Assembly: GCA_016713175.1 (NCBI GenBank)
Contig: JADJPQ010000001.1
Coordinates: forward strand, 434,001-498,000
DNA: 64,000 nt
Reading direction: 5' to 3'
Source: Planctomycetota bacterium
GTDB lineage: Bacteria; Planctomycetota; UBA1135; UBA2386
The notes beneath the pieces are model-generated. The model was not told where the DNA came from and made no database searches. It saw only the letters and a program-made list of their open reading frames with translations. Position numbers and translations under genes: made by a program. This document shows, in pieces, positions 7,755 through 18,409 of the stretch. Positions within the stretch are counted from its first letter, which is position 1, and each line of letters begins with the position of its first letter.

Positions 7755-9863
7755 GTGGCCGAACCGCCTGCCAAGCCTGCCACCACCGCCGCCGCCGGGG
7801 AAACCGACGCGATCGCCGCGTTGCGCAACCAGTTGGCCGATCGCGATCGCCGGCTTGCCGAGTTGACCGAGCATTCGCTGCGGATTCTCGACGAGCTGGC
7901 GCGGGAGCGGGCCGAGGCTGGCGATCGCCAGGTGCTGCGCGCGCAGAACGCCCGTCTGCAGGAACTGCTGGCCGACACGCGTTCGCGCGTCCGGCAGTCG
8001 GCCAACGTCGTGGTCGCCGCGCCGTTGCCGGCCGCTCCGTTCGAGGTGGTCAGTTGGGGTGTGGACGATCTCGACGACAAGCGGCTGCAGCGACAGGTCG
8101 AGGCGTGCGGTGGCGTGTCGATCACCGTCCTGGCCGGGGACGAGGCCCCAGGGCTCGCGCTGGCGTTGCCGCCGCGGAGCGGACTGGCCGTGCTGCAGCA
8201 GCCGGGTCCGACGCCAGCCGTGGCGTTCAACACGGGCATGGCGGCGACGCAGGCGGCGGTGGTCGTGTTCCTGTGGGGTGGGACCCGGCTTCCGGAGGAG
8301 GCGTTGGCGCGCCTCGCCGGAGCCGCTGCCGCCGAAGGCGTGGCGATGGCCGTGCCGCTCGTGCAGATCGGCAAGCAGCGGTGGAGCGGGCAGTCGATCG
8401 ATGAGCATCTGCGCGGCGCGAGACTGCCGGCGCAAAAGGCCAAGGCGCCGATCGGCGAAGTGCCGTTCGCGCTGCCCGAGGCGTTCGCGATCGCGCGATC
8501 GGCGTTTGCCGCAACCGGTGCGTTCGACCAGGATCTGCGTACCGACGTCGCGCTGATCGAGTGGTTGCTGCGCGCGAAGGCCGCGGCGATGCGAGTGGTC
8601 GTCGTTCGCGATGCGGTGGCCGAGGCGGTGGGTCTGCTGGCGGACCGGCTCGCCGCCGCGGATGCCGACGGTCTGCTCGCCGCCGGCGATCGGTTGATCG
8701 CGTTGGCACGCCATCGGCCAGCCCAGGTGACGGCGGCACTGCTCGCCAGCCCGGCCTACTGGACACTGCCGCCGGACGAACTGGCCGAACGGTTCGCGGC
8801 GGTGCTGCGGCGACTGCCGACGGCGGATGGCAATGCCATCGCCATCGACCTGCTGGTCCAGCAGGCGCGCAGCCTGGTGCAACAGGCGGTGCCGGCGCCC
8901 GTGTTGCGCCAGCATCTCGAACAACTCGAACGGATCCTCGACGTCACCCTCGATCTGGGCGCCTCGCATTACCCCGCGGCGCTGCGCCGCGTCGTCGATC
9001 AGGTGCACGTCTCGGTCCGCGGCGCCGGCGATCAATTGCAGGCGACACTCGAGCGTCTGCAGCGCGAGGTCGAGGCCGAGCGCGAGGCCAAGGGGCATCT
9101 GCAGCAACTGCTCGGCGAACGGCAGGCAGCGATCGCCGAGTTGCAAGGGGCAGTCGACGAGTTGCGCGGCGAGGTCAGCCGCTGCCAGGGTGCGATCCGC
9201 GAGCAGAAGGACGAGATCATCCGGCGCGATGGCGCGCTGCTGGCGGCGAAGGACGCGTTGGCGGCCACCGAGCGGCGCACTGCCGACGTGGCGCGCGAAC
9301 TGGCCGGCAAGGCTGCCGAGATCACCGCGGTGGTCCGCGCGCACGACGAATTGCTGCGCGATCGCGACGATCTGCGGCAACATGCGCGCAACCTCGAGGA
9401 GTCCCTGAGGCATGCACGCGCTCACGCCGCCGAACTCGAGCCCGCCGCCGCGCGCGTGGCCGCGGAGCGCGACGCGCTGGCCGGACGGCTCACGACCGCC
9501 GAACTCGGGCTCGCGGATGCGCGTCGCCGCGGCGAGGATGCCGAGCGGCGGGTCGCGGAGCTCGAGCAGGCGCTAGCTGCGGAGAGCAGCCGTCTGGAGA
9601 CGATGATCGGCGATCTCGGTCGCTACCGGTCCGATCTCGAGGACACCCGGACCGATCGCGAACGGTTGGCGGCAAAACAGCACGATCTCGGCGAGCAGTG
9701 CCGCCAGCTCGACGCCCGCGTCCGCGACGCCTTGAAGGTGCTGGCCGACCGCGAACAGTGGATCGTCACACTGCTGCAGGAGGTCGGCAAACGCCGATGG
9801 CGGCCACGCGCCCTGGCCGACTACGAACAGCAGTTCCTCGCCGCCCACCGTCGGCAGCCATGA
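7755..9863 (+). CDS. Coiled-coil protein with degenerate GT-A-like domain
   Basis: 702 aa, GTG start 33 nt after the upstream stop. A short coiled coil (about 20-75) precedes a GT-A-like region (about 95-290, from FEVVSWGVDD). That region resembles family 2 glycosyltransferases, but I cannot find a DxD motif (LWGGTRLP sits where it is expected), so it may be catalytically dead. Residues about 430-650 are a long heptad-rich coiled coil. The last ~35 residues (DREQWIVTLLQEVGKRRW...) match the C-terminal tail of the GT2 gene two positions downstream. The TGA overlaps the next ATG (ATGA). A scaffold that organises the glycosyltransferases is one reading; this is inference. Confidence 0.6.
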   Translation: MAEPPAKPATTAAAGETDAIAALRNQLADRDRRLAELTEHSLRILDELARERAEAGDRQVLRAQNARLQELLADTRSRVRQSANVVVAAPLPAAPFEVVSWGVDDLDDKRLQRQVEACGGVSITVLAGDEAPGLALALPPRSGLAVLQQPGPTPAVAFNTGMAATQAAVVVFLWGGTRLPEEALARLAGAAAAEGVAMAVPLVQIGKQRWSGQSIDEHLRGARLPAQKAKAPIGEVPFALPEAFAIARSAFAATGAFDQDLRTDVALIEWLLRAKAAAMRVVVVRDAVAEAVGLLADRLAAADADGLLAAGDRLIALARHRPAQVTAALLASPAYWTLPPDELAERFAAVLRRLPTADGNAIAIDLLVQQARSLVQQAVPAPVLRQHLEQLERILDVTLDLGASHYPAALRRVVDQVHVSVRGAGDQLQATLERLQREVEAEREAKGHLQQLLGERQAAIAELQGAVDELRGEVSRCQGAIREQKDEIIRRDGALLAAKDALAATERRTADVARELAGKAAEITAVVRAHDELLRDRDDLRQHARNLEESLRHARAHAAELEPAAARVAAERDALAGRLTTAELGLADARRRGEDAERRVAELEQALAAESSRLETMIGDLGRYRSDLEDTRTDRERLAAKQHDLGEQCRQLDARVRDALKVLADREQWIVTLLQEVGKRRWRPRALADYEQQFLAAHRRQP

Positions 9864-11203
9864 GGATCCTGTTCGTCGTCCACCAGTACCTGCCGCGGCA
9901 CGTCACCGGCACCGAGCAGTACGTCCGTTCACTGGCGCTGACGCTGCGCGGCGGCGGCCACGACGTGCACATCATCGCCTGGGAACCGTTCACCGAACTT
10001 GAGGTCCCCGATGCGTTCTGGTTCGCCCGCGACGAGTCGGTCGAGGGGGTGCCGGTGCATCGGCTGTCGGTGCATGCCCGCTTCGCCGCCAATCGCGAAC
10101 TCGCGGAGTACGAGAACCCGCTCGCCGCGGAGATGTTCGCCGGCTGGCTACGCAGCCGGCAGTTCGACGTCGTGCACGTGTTCCATGCCCGGCACCTCGG
10201 CACCGCGGCGCTCACCGTGCCGCTCGATCTCGGTCTGCCGCTGGTCGTGCACCTGATGGACTTCTGGTTCCTGTGCCCGAACTTCCTGCTGTTGCGGCGC
10301 GATGGTGCGTTGTGCGATGGTCCGCCCGACGGGGGGTTCGGCTGCCTTCCGTGCATCGACCCGGCGCTCGCCGACGAGGTGGAACGGCTGCATCTGCGAC
10401 CACATGTCGCCGCGCTGACCGCGGTGCCCCCACCTCCGGGCGGGCAGACGCCGACGCCGGCTCGTCGGGCCCACGCGTTGGTGGCGCGCCGCGAGCGGCT
10501 GTTCTCGGTCCTGGCCCGGGCCCACGCCGTGCTTTCGCCGTCGCGGTTCCTGCGCGAACGGTTCGAAGCGCAGGGCTTCCCGCGGGGGATCATCGGCCTG
10601 CTGCCGTACGGGCTCGCGGCCGACCGGTTCGGCGATGCCCGCTGCGAACCGCGCGGCGAGGCGCGGCCGCTTCGGATCGGCTACGTCGGGTCGTTGACCC
10701 GGCACAAGGGAGTGCACGTCGTGATCGCGGCGGTGCGGTCGTTGCCTCCTGATGCGGTCCAGCTGCAGGTCTGGGGTAGCCTCGAATCGGTGCCGGCCTA
10801 CGCGAGCGAGCTGCAGCAGCTGGCCGGCGAGGCGCCGAACATCGCCTTCCGCGGTCGCTTCCGTCCGGATGAGCTCGGCCGTGTACTCGCGGGGTTCGAC
10901 GTGCAGGTGGTGCCGTCGTTGTGGTACGAGAACACGCCGTTCGCGGCGCTGGAGGCGCTGCAGTTCGGGCTGCCGGTGGTTGCGTCGGCTCTGGGTGGTA
11001 TCGCGGAGGTCGTCCGGCACGAGCAGAACGGTCTGACGTTTCCGCCAGGAGATGTCCTGGCCCTGGCGGCGATCCTGCGGCGCCTCGCCGGTGCCGACGA
11101 ATTGCGGCTGCGGCTCGGCAGTCGCGGCGGCGTGCCGGCGATCGCCGACAACGTCGCGGCGTTGCTCGAACTGTACGGACGACTCGCCGCGGAGGCCCGG
11201 TGA
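9860..11203 (+). CDS. Glycosyltransferase family 4
   Basis: 447 aa. It starts at the ATG overlapping the upstream stop, reading MRILFVVHQYLPRHVTGTEQYV, a typical GT4 N-terminus with the Gly-rich acceptor loop. The middle has VVHLMDFWFLCPNF and a Cys-containing insert (CDGPPDGGFGCLPC), as in GT4 enzymes of O-antigen or capsule clusters. The C-terminal lobe has IGYVGSLTRHKG and PSLWYENTPFAALEALQFGLPV, with the catalytic glutamate pair. Its stop overlaps the next GTG, so the three genes 7755-12279 are translationally coupled. The substrate is unknown. Confidence 0.88.
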   Translation: MRILFVVHQYLPRHVTGTEQYVRSLALTLRGGGHDVHIIAWEPFTELEVPDAFWFARDESVEGVPVHRLSVHARFAANRELAEYENPLAAEMFAGWLRSRQFDVVHVFHARHLGTAALTVPLDLGLPLVVHLMDFWFLCPNFLLLRRDGALCDGPPDGGFGCLPCIDPALADEVERLHLRPHVAALTAVPPPPGGQTPTPARRAHALVARRERLFSVLARAHAVLSPSRFLRERFEAQGFPRGIIGLLPYGLAADRFGDARCEPRGEARPLRIGYVGSLTRHKGVHVVIAAVRSLPPDAVQLQVWGSLESVPAYASELQQLAGEAPNIAFRGRFRPDELGRVLAGFDVQVVPSLWYENTPFAALEALQFGLPVVASALGGIAEVVRHEQNGLTFPPGDVLALAAILRRLAGADELRLRLGSRGGVPAIADNVAALLELYGRLAAEAR

Positions 11204-12279
11204 GTGCGGCGCCGATCACCGTCGTGATCGTCAACTGGAACGGCGAGGAGTTCCTGACGCCGTGTCTGCGTTCGGTCCTGGCTCAGGCCGTCGAGATTCC
11301 GGTTGCGCCCGTGGTCATCGACAACGGTTCGACCGACGGTTCGCTGGCCTTGCTCGCGCGCGATTTTCCGCAGGTGCCGGTCGTGCGTGCGGCGCGCAAC
11401 AACTACGCGGCCGCCAACAATCTCGGTGTGGCGCAGGCCGCTGGCGAGTTCGCCCTGCTGCTCAACACCGATGCGACGCTGCGCCCGGGCTGTCTGCGGC
11501 TGCTGCTGGCGGCGTTGCGGGCCGATCCGACCGCGGCCGCTGCGGCGCCGAAGATCGTGTTTCCCGATGGCCGGCTGAACACGACGGGCATCGCGCAGCG
11601 CGACGATCTGTACTGGGTCGACCGCGACCTCGGCGCACCCGACCACGGACGCGCCGGGCCGCCGGAGCCGGTGCTCGGCGTCTCCGGCTGTTGCGCCCTG
11701 TTCTCGGTCGCCGCCTGGCGGCAGGTCGGCGGCGAAGACGAGGACTTCCACATGTACTACGAGGACGTCGATCTGGCGCTGCGACTGCGTGCGGCCGGGT
11801 TCCGTTCATTGTACGTGCCGGCCGCCGTCTGCGAGCACGTCGGGCATGGTTCGATCCGCAAGGCCTCGACCTGGAAGGACGAACTCGGCGAACGCAACCG
11901 CCTGCTGGTGCTGGCGCGGCACTTCCCCGACCGGTTTGCCGCCGAAATGGTCCGGTCGCCGTGGTTCCAGTCGGCCCGACCAGACGCGGTTGCGGCGCTG
12001 CTGCCGTTGTTGGCTGCGCGATCCGGGGCGGGCGGCAATGAGGCGCTGACGGCGTTGCTGCTGGCGATGCGCGACCAGGTGCGCGAACTGGCGGGCGAGC
12101 TCGGCGCCAAATGGGGCGAACACCGCAACCTGCCGAAGATCCTCGACGAGCGCGAACAGTGGCTCGCGCAGTTGCTCGAGGAAGTCGCGCGCCTGCGGCT
12201 CTGGCGATTGCCGGGCCGTCGGCTGAAGCCGGCGGAGGCGGAGTTCCTGGCCCGCGTCCGTGGCCGGTCGCGGCACTGA
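11200..12279 (+). CDS. Glycosyltransferase family 2 with coiled C-terminal tail
   Basis: 359 aa, GTG start overlapping the upstream TGA. GT-A fold of the rhamnosyltransferase type: ITVVIVNWNGEEFL, DNGSTDGS, the metal-binding region LLNTDATL, and the acceptor-site EDVDLALRLRAAGF. Such enzymes add rhamnose or similar sugars from nucleotide-sugar donors at the cytoplasmic face. After about residue 285 a helical tail ends in DEREQWLAQLLEEVARLRLW, closely resembling the end of the coiled-coil protein in this cluster. It is the last gene of the glycosyltransferase run. Confidence 0.88.
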   Translation: MSAAPITVVIVNWNGEEFLTPCLRSVLAQAVEIPVAPVVIDNGSTDGSLALLARDFPQVPVVRAARNNYAAANNLGVAQAAGEFALLLNTDATLRPGCLRLLLAALRADPTAAAAAPKIVFPDGRLNTTGIAQRDDLYWVDRDLGAPDHGRAGPPEPVLGVSGCCALFSVAAWRQVGGEDEDFHMYYEDVDLALRLRAAGFRSLYVPAAVCEHVGHGSIRKASTWKDELGERNRLLVLARHFPDRFAAEMVRSPWFQSARPDAVAALLPLLAARSGAGGNEALTALLLAMRDQVRELAGELGAKWGEHRNLPKILDEREQWLAQLLEEVARLRLWRLPGRRLKPAEAEFLARVRGRSRH

Positions 12280-12401
12280 GTGCCGCGGCTGCGATTCGGG
12301 AACACCCTGTCCCGATCCTGGACAGTCGGTGGCACCGCCGGTCAAGAACTGCATGGTGTCGCGTCGATGAACGTGGGGGCCGGTCGGCGGCCAGTACGGC
12401 G

Positions 12402-14058
<1,657 letters not shown>

Positions 14059-14087
<29 letters not shown>

Positions 14088-15228
14088 GCGCGGCGCGGTC
14101 GTCGATCTCGTAGCGCAGCCAGCGACACTCGATCGGGCCGTTGTGCACGGGCAGCCGACGGCTGGCGCGCAGGCCGAGGTGTCGCGTCAGTTCCGGATTG
14201 CCGGACAGCACCCAGGCGGTGGCGCCGCGCGCTCTTGCGTGCAGGAACTCGCCGATCGCGCGCCAACTGGCCACCAGTTCTTCGGTCGGAGCATCCAGCC
14301 GTTCGCCGTACGGCGGGTTGATGACGACGGCCCGCGGCGGGACACCCGGTACGAAATCGCGGGCATCGCCCTGCGTCAGCGCGATCCTGCCGGCGAGGCC
14401 CGCCGCGCTCAGCGCCTGCTGTGCGATGGCGATCGCTCCAGGGTGCCGGTCATTGCCGGCCAGGGGCGGCAGGTGGCCGAGACCCGCCGCGGCGCGCCGT
14501 TCGGCCTGGTCGCGGAGATTGCGCCAGGCCGTGGCATCGGCGTCGCGCCAGCGTTCGCAGGCGAACGTCCGCAGCAGACCGGGGGCGCGGTCGGTCGCCA
14601 GCCACGCGGCTTCGATCAGGAACGTCGCCGAACCGCACATCGGGTCGCACAGCGGACTGCGGCGATCCCAGTCGGTCGCCAGCAGCAGGCCGGCGGCTGT
14701 CGCCTCGGCGAGCGGACTCTTGTGCTGGATCTCGCGGTAGCCGCGCTTGTGCAACGGCGCGCCGCCGAAGTCGCGATACAGGATCGCATCTTCGCCCTGC
14801 AGCACCAGCTTGATCGGCAAGTCGGGCCGTTCACGGTCGACATCCGGCCGCTTGCCGCCGCGGTCGCGGAACTGATCGCAGACCGCGTCTTTGACCACCA
14901 GTGCCGGGAAGCGCGTGTCGTTGGCGAAGCTGTCGCGGACCGCGGCGTCCACGGCCAGGGTCTGCAGGTGGGTGATCGACCGCCGCCAATCGACGGTCTG
15001 CGTCAACCGGTACAGGTCGTCGCGGTCACGGACGCGGCCACGCGCCAGTTCCTGTTGCACCCTGACCGCGGTCCGCAACCACAGACAGGCGGCGTAGCCC
15101 AGTGGCAGGTCGCCGGTGAATCCGCAGCCGCCCTTGCGGGCATGCACCTCGCCGGCGCCGAGTGCCTGCAGTTCGGCGGCCAACACGTCTTCGAGGCCGA
15201 GCGTGCACGTGGCGTAGAATGCGGTCAC
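14059..15228 (-). CDS. THUMP-domain rRNA (guanine-N2) methyltransferase, RlmL N-terminal type
   Basis: 389 aa, GTG start. It begins AFYATCTLGLEDVLAAELQALGA, the hallmark of the RlmL/YcbY N-terminal half. A THUMP RNA-binding region (about 45-165) is followed by an UPF0020-type SAM domain with LCDPMCGSATFLIEAA and the catalytic motif INPPYGER. In E. coli this activity makes m2G2445 of 23S rRNA; the RlmK half is absent here. Only one base separates it from the upstream nuoF-like gene, so the two are probably co-transcribed. The 3' end overlaps the convergent kinase gene by 29 bp. Confidence 0.87.
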
Positions 15229-15229
15229 G

Positions 15230-16480
15230 TCAGTTCGCCGGTGGTTGGGCTGGACCGGCGGCGCGCGCGAAGTCCGCGGCGAAGCAGCGCAGCGCCGACA
15301 GCACCGGCGCGGCCGCCATTTCGATCAACGAGCAGTTGCCCTTCTTCTTGCTGAAGTCGGCGAGTCTCTGCAGCTTGTCGTCGTAGCCGGGGCCCTTGCC
15401 GGCCTGCACGGCCTTCAGGATGTGCACGAACTGATTGGTCTCCATGCGGCATGGCGGGCATTGTCCGCACTGTTCGCGCATGAAGAACGCCGCGATCTCG
15501 AGCGTCAGTGCCACGACGTCGGTGCGGTCGTCGACCAGGCGCACGCCGCCGCAGCCTGGCGAACTGCCGATTGCCCGCAATGTCTCGTAGGCGATCGGCA
15601 GATCCAGGTGCTCGGCGAGCACGAAGCCGCAACTCATCGCCGGGAGGATCGCGCGCAGCCGCCGGCCGTCGGTCAGGCCACCGCCGCGGTCTTCGATCAG
15701 GTGCCGCCAGGTGGCGCCGAACGGCAGTTCATGGATGCCGGGGCGCAGCACCTCGTTGCCGAGCGTGAACAACAGGGTGCCCTTGCTCTCGGCGGTGCCG
15801 ACCGCGGCAAACGCTGCCGCGCCGTGGCGGGCGATCCAGGCCGCGTGCGCCAGGGTCTCGACGTTGTTGACCGTCGTCGGTTGCCCGAACAGGCCGGCTT
15901 CGCCGGGAAACGGCGGCTTCTTGCGCGGCCTGGCCGGTCGACCTTCGATCGATTCCAGGGCCGCGGTCTCTTCGCCGGCGACGTAGGTTGGCGGTCCGCG
16001 ATGGACGGTGATCGGCAGCGGCGCGTCGCCGCCGATGTCGCTGGCCCGCAGTTCGGCGAGCGCGCGATCGACGCTGGCCAGCGGCCCATGCATGTCCTCG
16101 ATCAGGTACAGCCAGCCGTGATTGGCTCCGGTCGCCAGCGCTGCCAGCAGCAGCCCGTCGAGCACAGTGTGCGGGTAGTTCTCGACCAGGAACCGGTCCT
16201 TGCCGCTGCCGGGCTCGTGCTCGCCACCATTCGCGACGACGTGTTTGTCGGGGCCGCTGGCGGCGGCAGCCAGGCGCCATTTCCGGGCGGTCGGGAAGGC
16301 GGCGCCACCGCGCCCGCGCAGGCCGGCGCGTTCGATTTCGTCGAGCAACGTCGGTCCGGTCCCACGGGCGCTCAGGTCGACCAACGCGGCATAGCCGCCG
16401 CGGGCGCGGTATTCGGCCAGGGACTCGGGGGGAGCGGCGGGTGGGCGGACCAGCAGGAACGGCGGCGGCACGGCGCGCAT
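15230..16480 (-). CDS. NuoF-like NADH dehydrogenase flavoprotein (FMN/4Fe-4S), orphan
   Basis: 416 aa, resembling the 51-kDa subunit of complex I and its hydrogenase or formate dehydrogenase homologues. FMN/NADH site: LRGRGGAAFPT (about 55-64), then GGEHEPGSGKDR, a variant of the usual NADEGEPGTFKDR. Also YVAGEETAALESIEG and TTVNNVETL. The N3-type 4Fe-4S ligands are Cys338, Cys341 and Cys344 (CGQCPPC) plus Cys383. No NuoE, NuoG or other Nuo gene is adjacent, so it may serve a different NAD(P)H-linked redox complex. ATG 16480 is chosen as the first Met that gives a normal family N-terminus; the frame stays open further upstream. Confidence 0.85.
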   Translation of the reverse strand: MRAVPPPFLLVRPPAAPPESLAEYRARGGYAALVDLSARGTGPTLLDEIERAGLRGRGGAAFPTARKWRLAAAASGPDKHVVANGGEHEPGSGKDRFLVENYPHTVLDGLLLAALATGANHGWLYLIEDMHGPLASVDRALAELRASDIGGDAPLPITVHRGPPTYVAGEETAALESIEGRPARPRKKPPFPGEAGLFGQPTTVNNVETLAHAAWIARHGAAAFAAVGTAESKGTLLFTLGNEVLRPGIHELPFGATWRHLIEDRGGGLTDGRRLRAILPAMSCGFVLAEHLDLPIAYETLRAIGSSPGCGGVRLVDDRTDVVALTLEIAAFFMREQCGQCPPCRMETNQFVHILKAVQAGKGPGYDDKLQRLADFSKKKGNCSLIEMAAAPVLSALRCFAADFARAAGPAQPPAN

Positions 16481-16580
16481 GCTACGGGGACGCCGCACCG
16501 ATGTCGCGCCGGCGCAACGATCCTGTCGCAGCGTCATGCGGCGATTGCCGGCGGCCGGGCGCGGTCGTCTTGTTTCCGCC

Positions 16581-17351
16581 ATGACCCGTTCGTCGTCCTG
16601 GTCGTTGTCGCTGTTCGTTCTCGCCTTGTTGGCCGCGGACCTTGCCGCGCAACGCGGTGGTGGCGGTCGTCGCCGGCCCGCGGAGGTGCTCGAGCGCGTC
16701 GGCACCTGGTTCACCGTCGCGACGCTGCCGGCAGCCGAAGAAGGCCAGGACCGTCTGGCGTCCGTCGACACCGTGGCCGCCGCAGTCCAGGCCAAGGAAC
16801 TGTCGGTGTTGTACGTGTGGGATTCGACCGCCGAGGCGCAGAAGCGCGAGCAATTCGAGAACACCATGTTCGGCAGCGACGAGGTCGGCGTCGCACTGCG
16901 CTGTTTCCGCTTCGCGCGCCTGGACCTGAAAGGTGACGCGGACCTGACCGCGAAGTACGGCAAGAAGCTGCCGGTGTTCGTCGTATTCGACGAGCATGGC
17001 AAGCAGACCGCGGAGGTGTCGTTCGCTGGTTACAAAGCGGCGGTCAACCCGCTGACCGACGCGCTTGGCAAGGCCGCGGCCGGACACGTCAAGCCGACGC
17101 TGGCGATCTTCGTCAGCGACTACCGCGAGTGCGTGCGCGAGATCGAGGTGCTCATCGGCCAGCGCAAGGCACTGTCCGACCGCGTCGCCAAGGCCGAGCC
17201 CGCCAAGCGGGCGGCGTTGGAGAAGGACCTCGCCGAACTCGACGCCCGGGAGAAGAAGTTGCTGGCGACCGAGAAGGAACTGCTGGAGAAGGCGAAGGTG
17301 CCGGTCCGCGACGCTGCCGCGAAGCGGTTCGAGCCGCGTCGCGGCCGGTAG
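16581..17351 (+). CDS. Exported thioredoxin-fold protein lacking CXXC, with C-terminal coiled coil
   Basis: 256 aa. A signal peptide (SLSLFVLALLAADLAAQ) probably ends after AAQ. Residues about 40-170 look thioredoxin-like: LSVLYVWDSTAEAQKREQFE, then YGKKLPVFVVFDEHGKQ, which matches the 'P-x-hydrophobic-F-D-x-x-G' strand of that fold. No CXXC is present, so it is unlikely to be a disulfide oxidoreductase. The rest is a Lys/Glu-rich coiled coil (about 185-240) and a basic tail (KRFEPRRGR). It is divergent from the NuoF-like gene. The function is unknown. Confidence 0.6.
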   Translation: MTRSSSWSLSLFVLALLAADLAAQRGGGGRRRPAEVLERVGTWFTVATLPAAEEGQDRLASVDTVAAAVQAKELSVLYVWDSTAEAQKREQFENTMFGSDEVGVALRCFRFARLDLKGDADLTAKYGKKLPVFVVFDEHGKQTAEVSFAGYKAAVNPLTDALGKAAAGHVKPTLAIFVSDYRECVREIEVLIGQRKALSDRVAKAEPAKRAALEKDLAELDAREKKLLATEKELLEKAKVPVRDAAAKRFEPRRGR

Positions 17352-17419
17352 TCTGCAGGCGCCGAGGCCGCGCGCGGCTTTCCCGGATTTCCTGCCGTTT
17401 TTGGCATGCCCATTCCCCT

Positions 17420-18409
17420 ATGGGCATGACCAATCCACACGATGCCCTGTTTCGCGGCGTGTTCGCCGATCCGACGAACGCCGGACCCCTGTTGCGAATG
17501 TTGCTTCCCGGCCGGGTGGCCGAGGCGTTCGACTGGGCGACTCTCCGTCAGGGTCCGACCTCGACGGTCGAGTCCGTGTTGACGACCAAGGTGCGCGACC
17601 TGCTGTTCTGCGTACGGGTGCTCGGCACCGTGCTGCAGGCGGAGTTCCAGCTCGAACACAAGTCCTGGCGCGAACTGCTGACCATCGTGCAGGTGCTCGG
17701 CTACACGTCGGCGAGGTGGCGGCAGGCCGATATTGCCGCGGCGGCGGGGTTGTTGCCGATCGTGGTGTCGGTGCTGATCCACCACGGCGACGAACCGTGG
17801 CGGCTGCCACGGACGATCCGCGAACTGCTCGATGCCGCCGGGCTGGCAGTGCTCGATCCGGACCTTGCGGATGCGCTGGCGGCGCTGACGGTCGGGATGA
17901 CCCTGCTGGTGCTCGACCTGGCGGCGATGTCCGAGGCGGAGATCGCGGCGCTGCCGCTTCCCCCGGTTGCACGGCTGGCGTTGCTGGCGCTGCAGTTTCT
18001 GCGCGGTGCGGATTCCGAGGCCGTGCTGGCGGCGTTGTGGCGTTGGCAGTCGCTGGTGGTCGAGGTGTATGGTGCCCCGGGTGGGGCGTTGGCATGCGAG
18101 GCGTTAGGATCCTACATCGTCGAAGTGACCGACCTGCCGGTGCAGCGGTTGCGTGACGAGATGACCCGGCTGGTGGACCCACGTGCAGGAGAAGAGATCA
18201 TGAGCACCGCAGAACGACTGCGCGCCGAAGGGCGCACCGAAGGCAAGATCGAAGGCAAGCAGCAGTCGTTGCTGCGGCTCGCGACTCAGCGGTTCGGCAA
18301 GGTGCCCGAAGCCGCGCGGCAGCGGGTCAGTGCTGCCAGCGAAGCCGATCTAGACCGTTGGATGGACCGGCTGCTGGCAGCGCGCAGCATCGCCGAGCTG
18401 CTGGCTTGA
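17420..18409 (+). CDS. Rpn-family (PD-(D/E)XK) nuclease/putative transposase with DUF4351-like tail
   Basis: 329 aa. The opening NPHDALFRGVFADPTNAGPLLRMLL is typical of Rpn/Transposase_31 proteins. The nuclease core reads VRDLLFCVRVLG, then AEFQLEHKSWRELL, placing the Asp and the Glu-x-Lys-like residues of the PD-(D/E)XK fold. Residues from about 261 form a separate C-terminal domain (EGKQQSLLRLATQRFG...) of DUF4351 type. E. coli Rpn proteins promote RecA-independent recombination and act as toxic nucleases in phage defence. ATG 17420 or 17426 is possible (MGMTNPHD). An in-frame ATG at 18200 has a near-ideal Shine-Dalgarno, so the C-terminal domain may also be made alone. The next gene is a copy of that domain. 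Confidence 0.8.
   Translation: MGMTNPHDALFRGVFADPTNAGPLLRMLLPGRVAEAFDWATLRQGPTSTVESVLTTKVRDLLFCVRVLGTVLQAEFQLEHKSWRELLTIVQVLGYTSARWRQADIAAAAGLLPIVVSVLIHHGDEPWRLPRTIRELLDAAGLAVLDPDLADALAALTVGMTLLVLDLAAMSEAEIAALPLPPVARLALLALQFLRGADSEAVLAALWRWQSLVVEVYGAPGGALACEALGSYIVEVTDLPVQRLRDEMTRLVDPRAGEEIMSTAERLRAEGRTEGKIEGKQQSLLRLATQRFGKVPEAARQRVSAASEADLDRWMDRLLAARSIAELLA
18187..18191 (+). promoter_or_regulatory. Internal Shine-Dalgarno for the short Rpn product
   Basis: AGGAG within the coding sequence, 8 nt upstream of the in-frame ATG at 18200. Most genes in this window have weak or no visible Shine-Dalgarno, so a strong one inside a gene at a domain boundary stands out. Confidence 0.5.
18200..18409 (+). 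CDS. Predicted intragenic C-terminal product of the Rpn gene (antitoxin-like)
   Basis: A 69-aa in-frame internal ORF. AGGAG (18187-18191) lies 8 nt before ATG 18200, a far better ribosome binding site than the full-length gene has. The product would be exactly the C-terminal helical domain, MSTAERLRAEGRTEGK to RSIAELLA. For E. coli rpn genes, a short C-terminal protein made from an internal start is known to block toxicity of the long protein. By analogy this could be an inhibitor; here it rests on sequence alone. Its duplication as a free-standing downstream ORF favours an independent role. Confidence 0.5.
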   Translation: MSTAERLRAEGRTEGKIEGKQQSLLRLATQRFGKVPEAARQRVSAASEADLDRWMDRLLAARSIAELLA

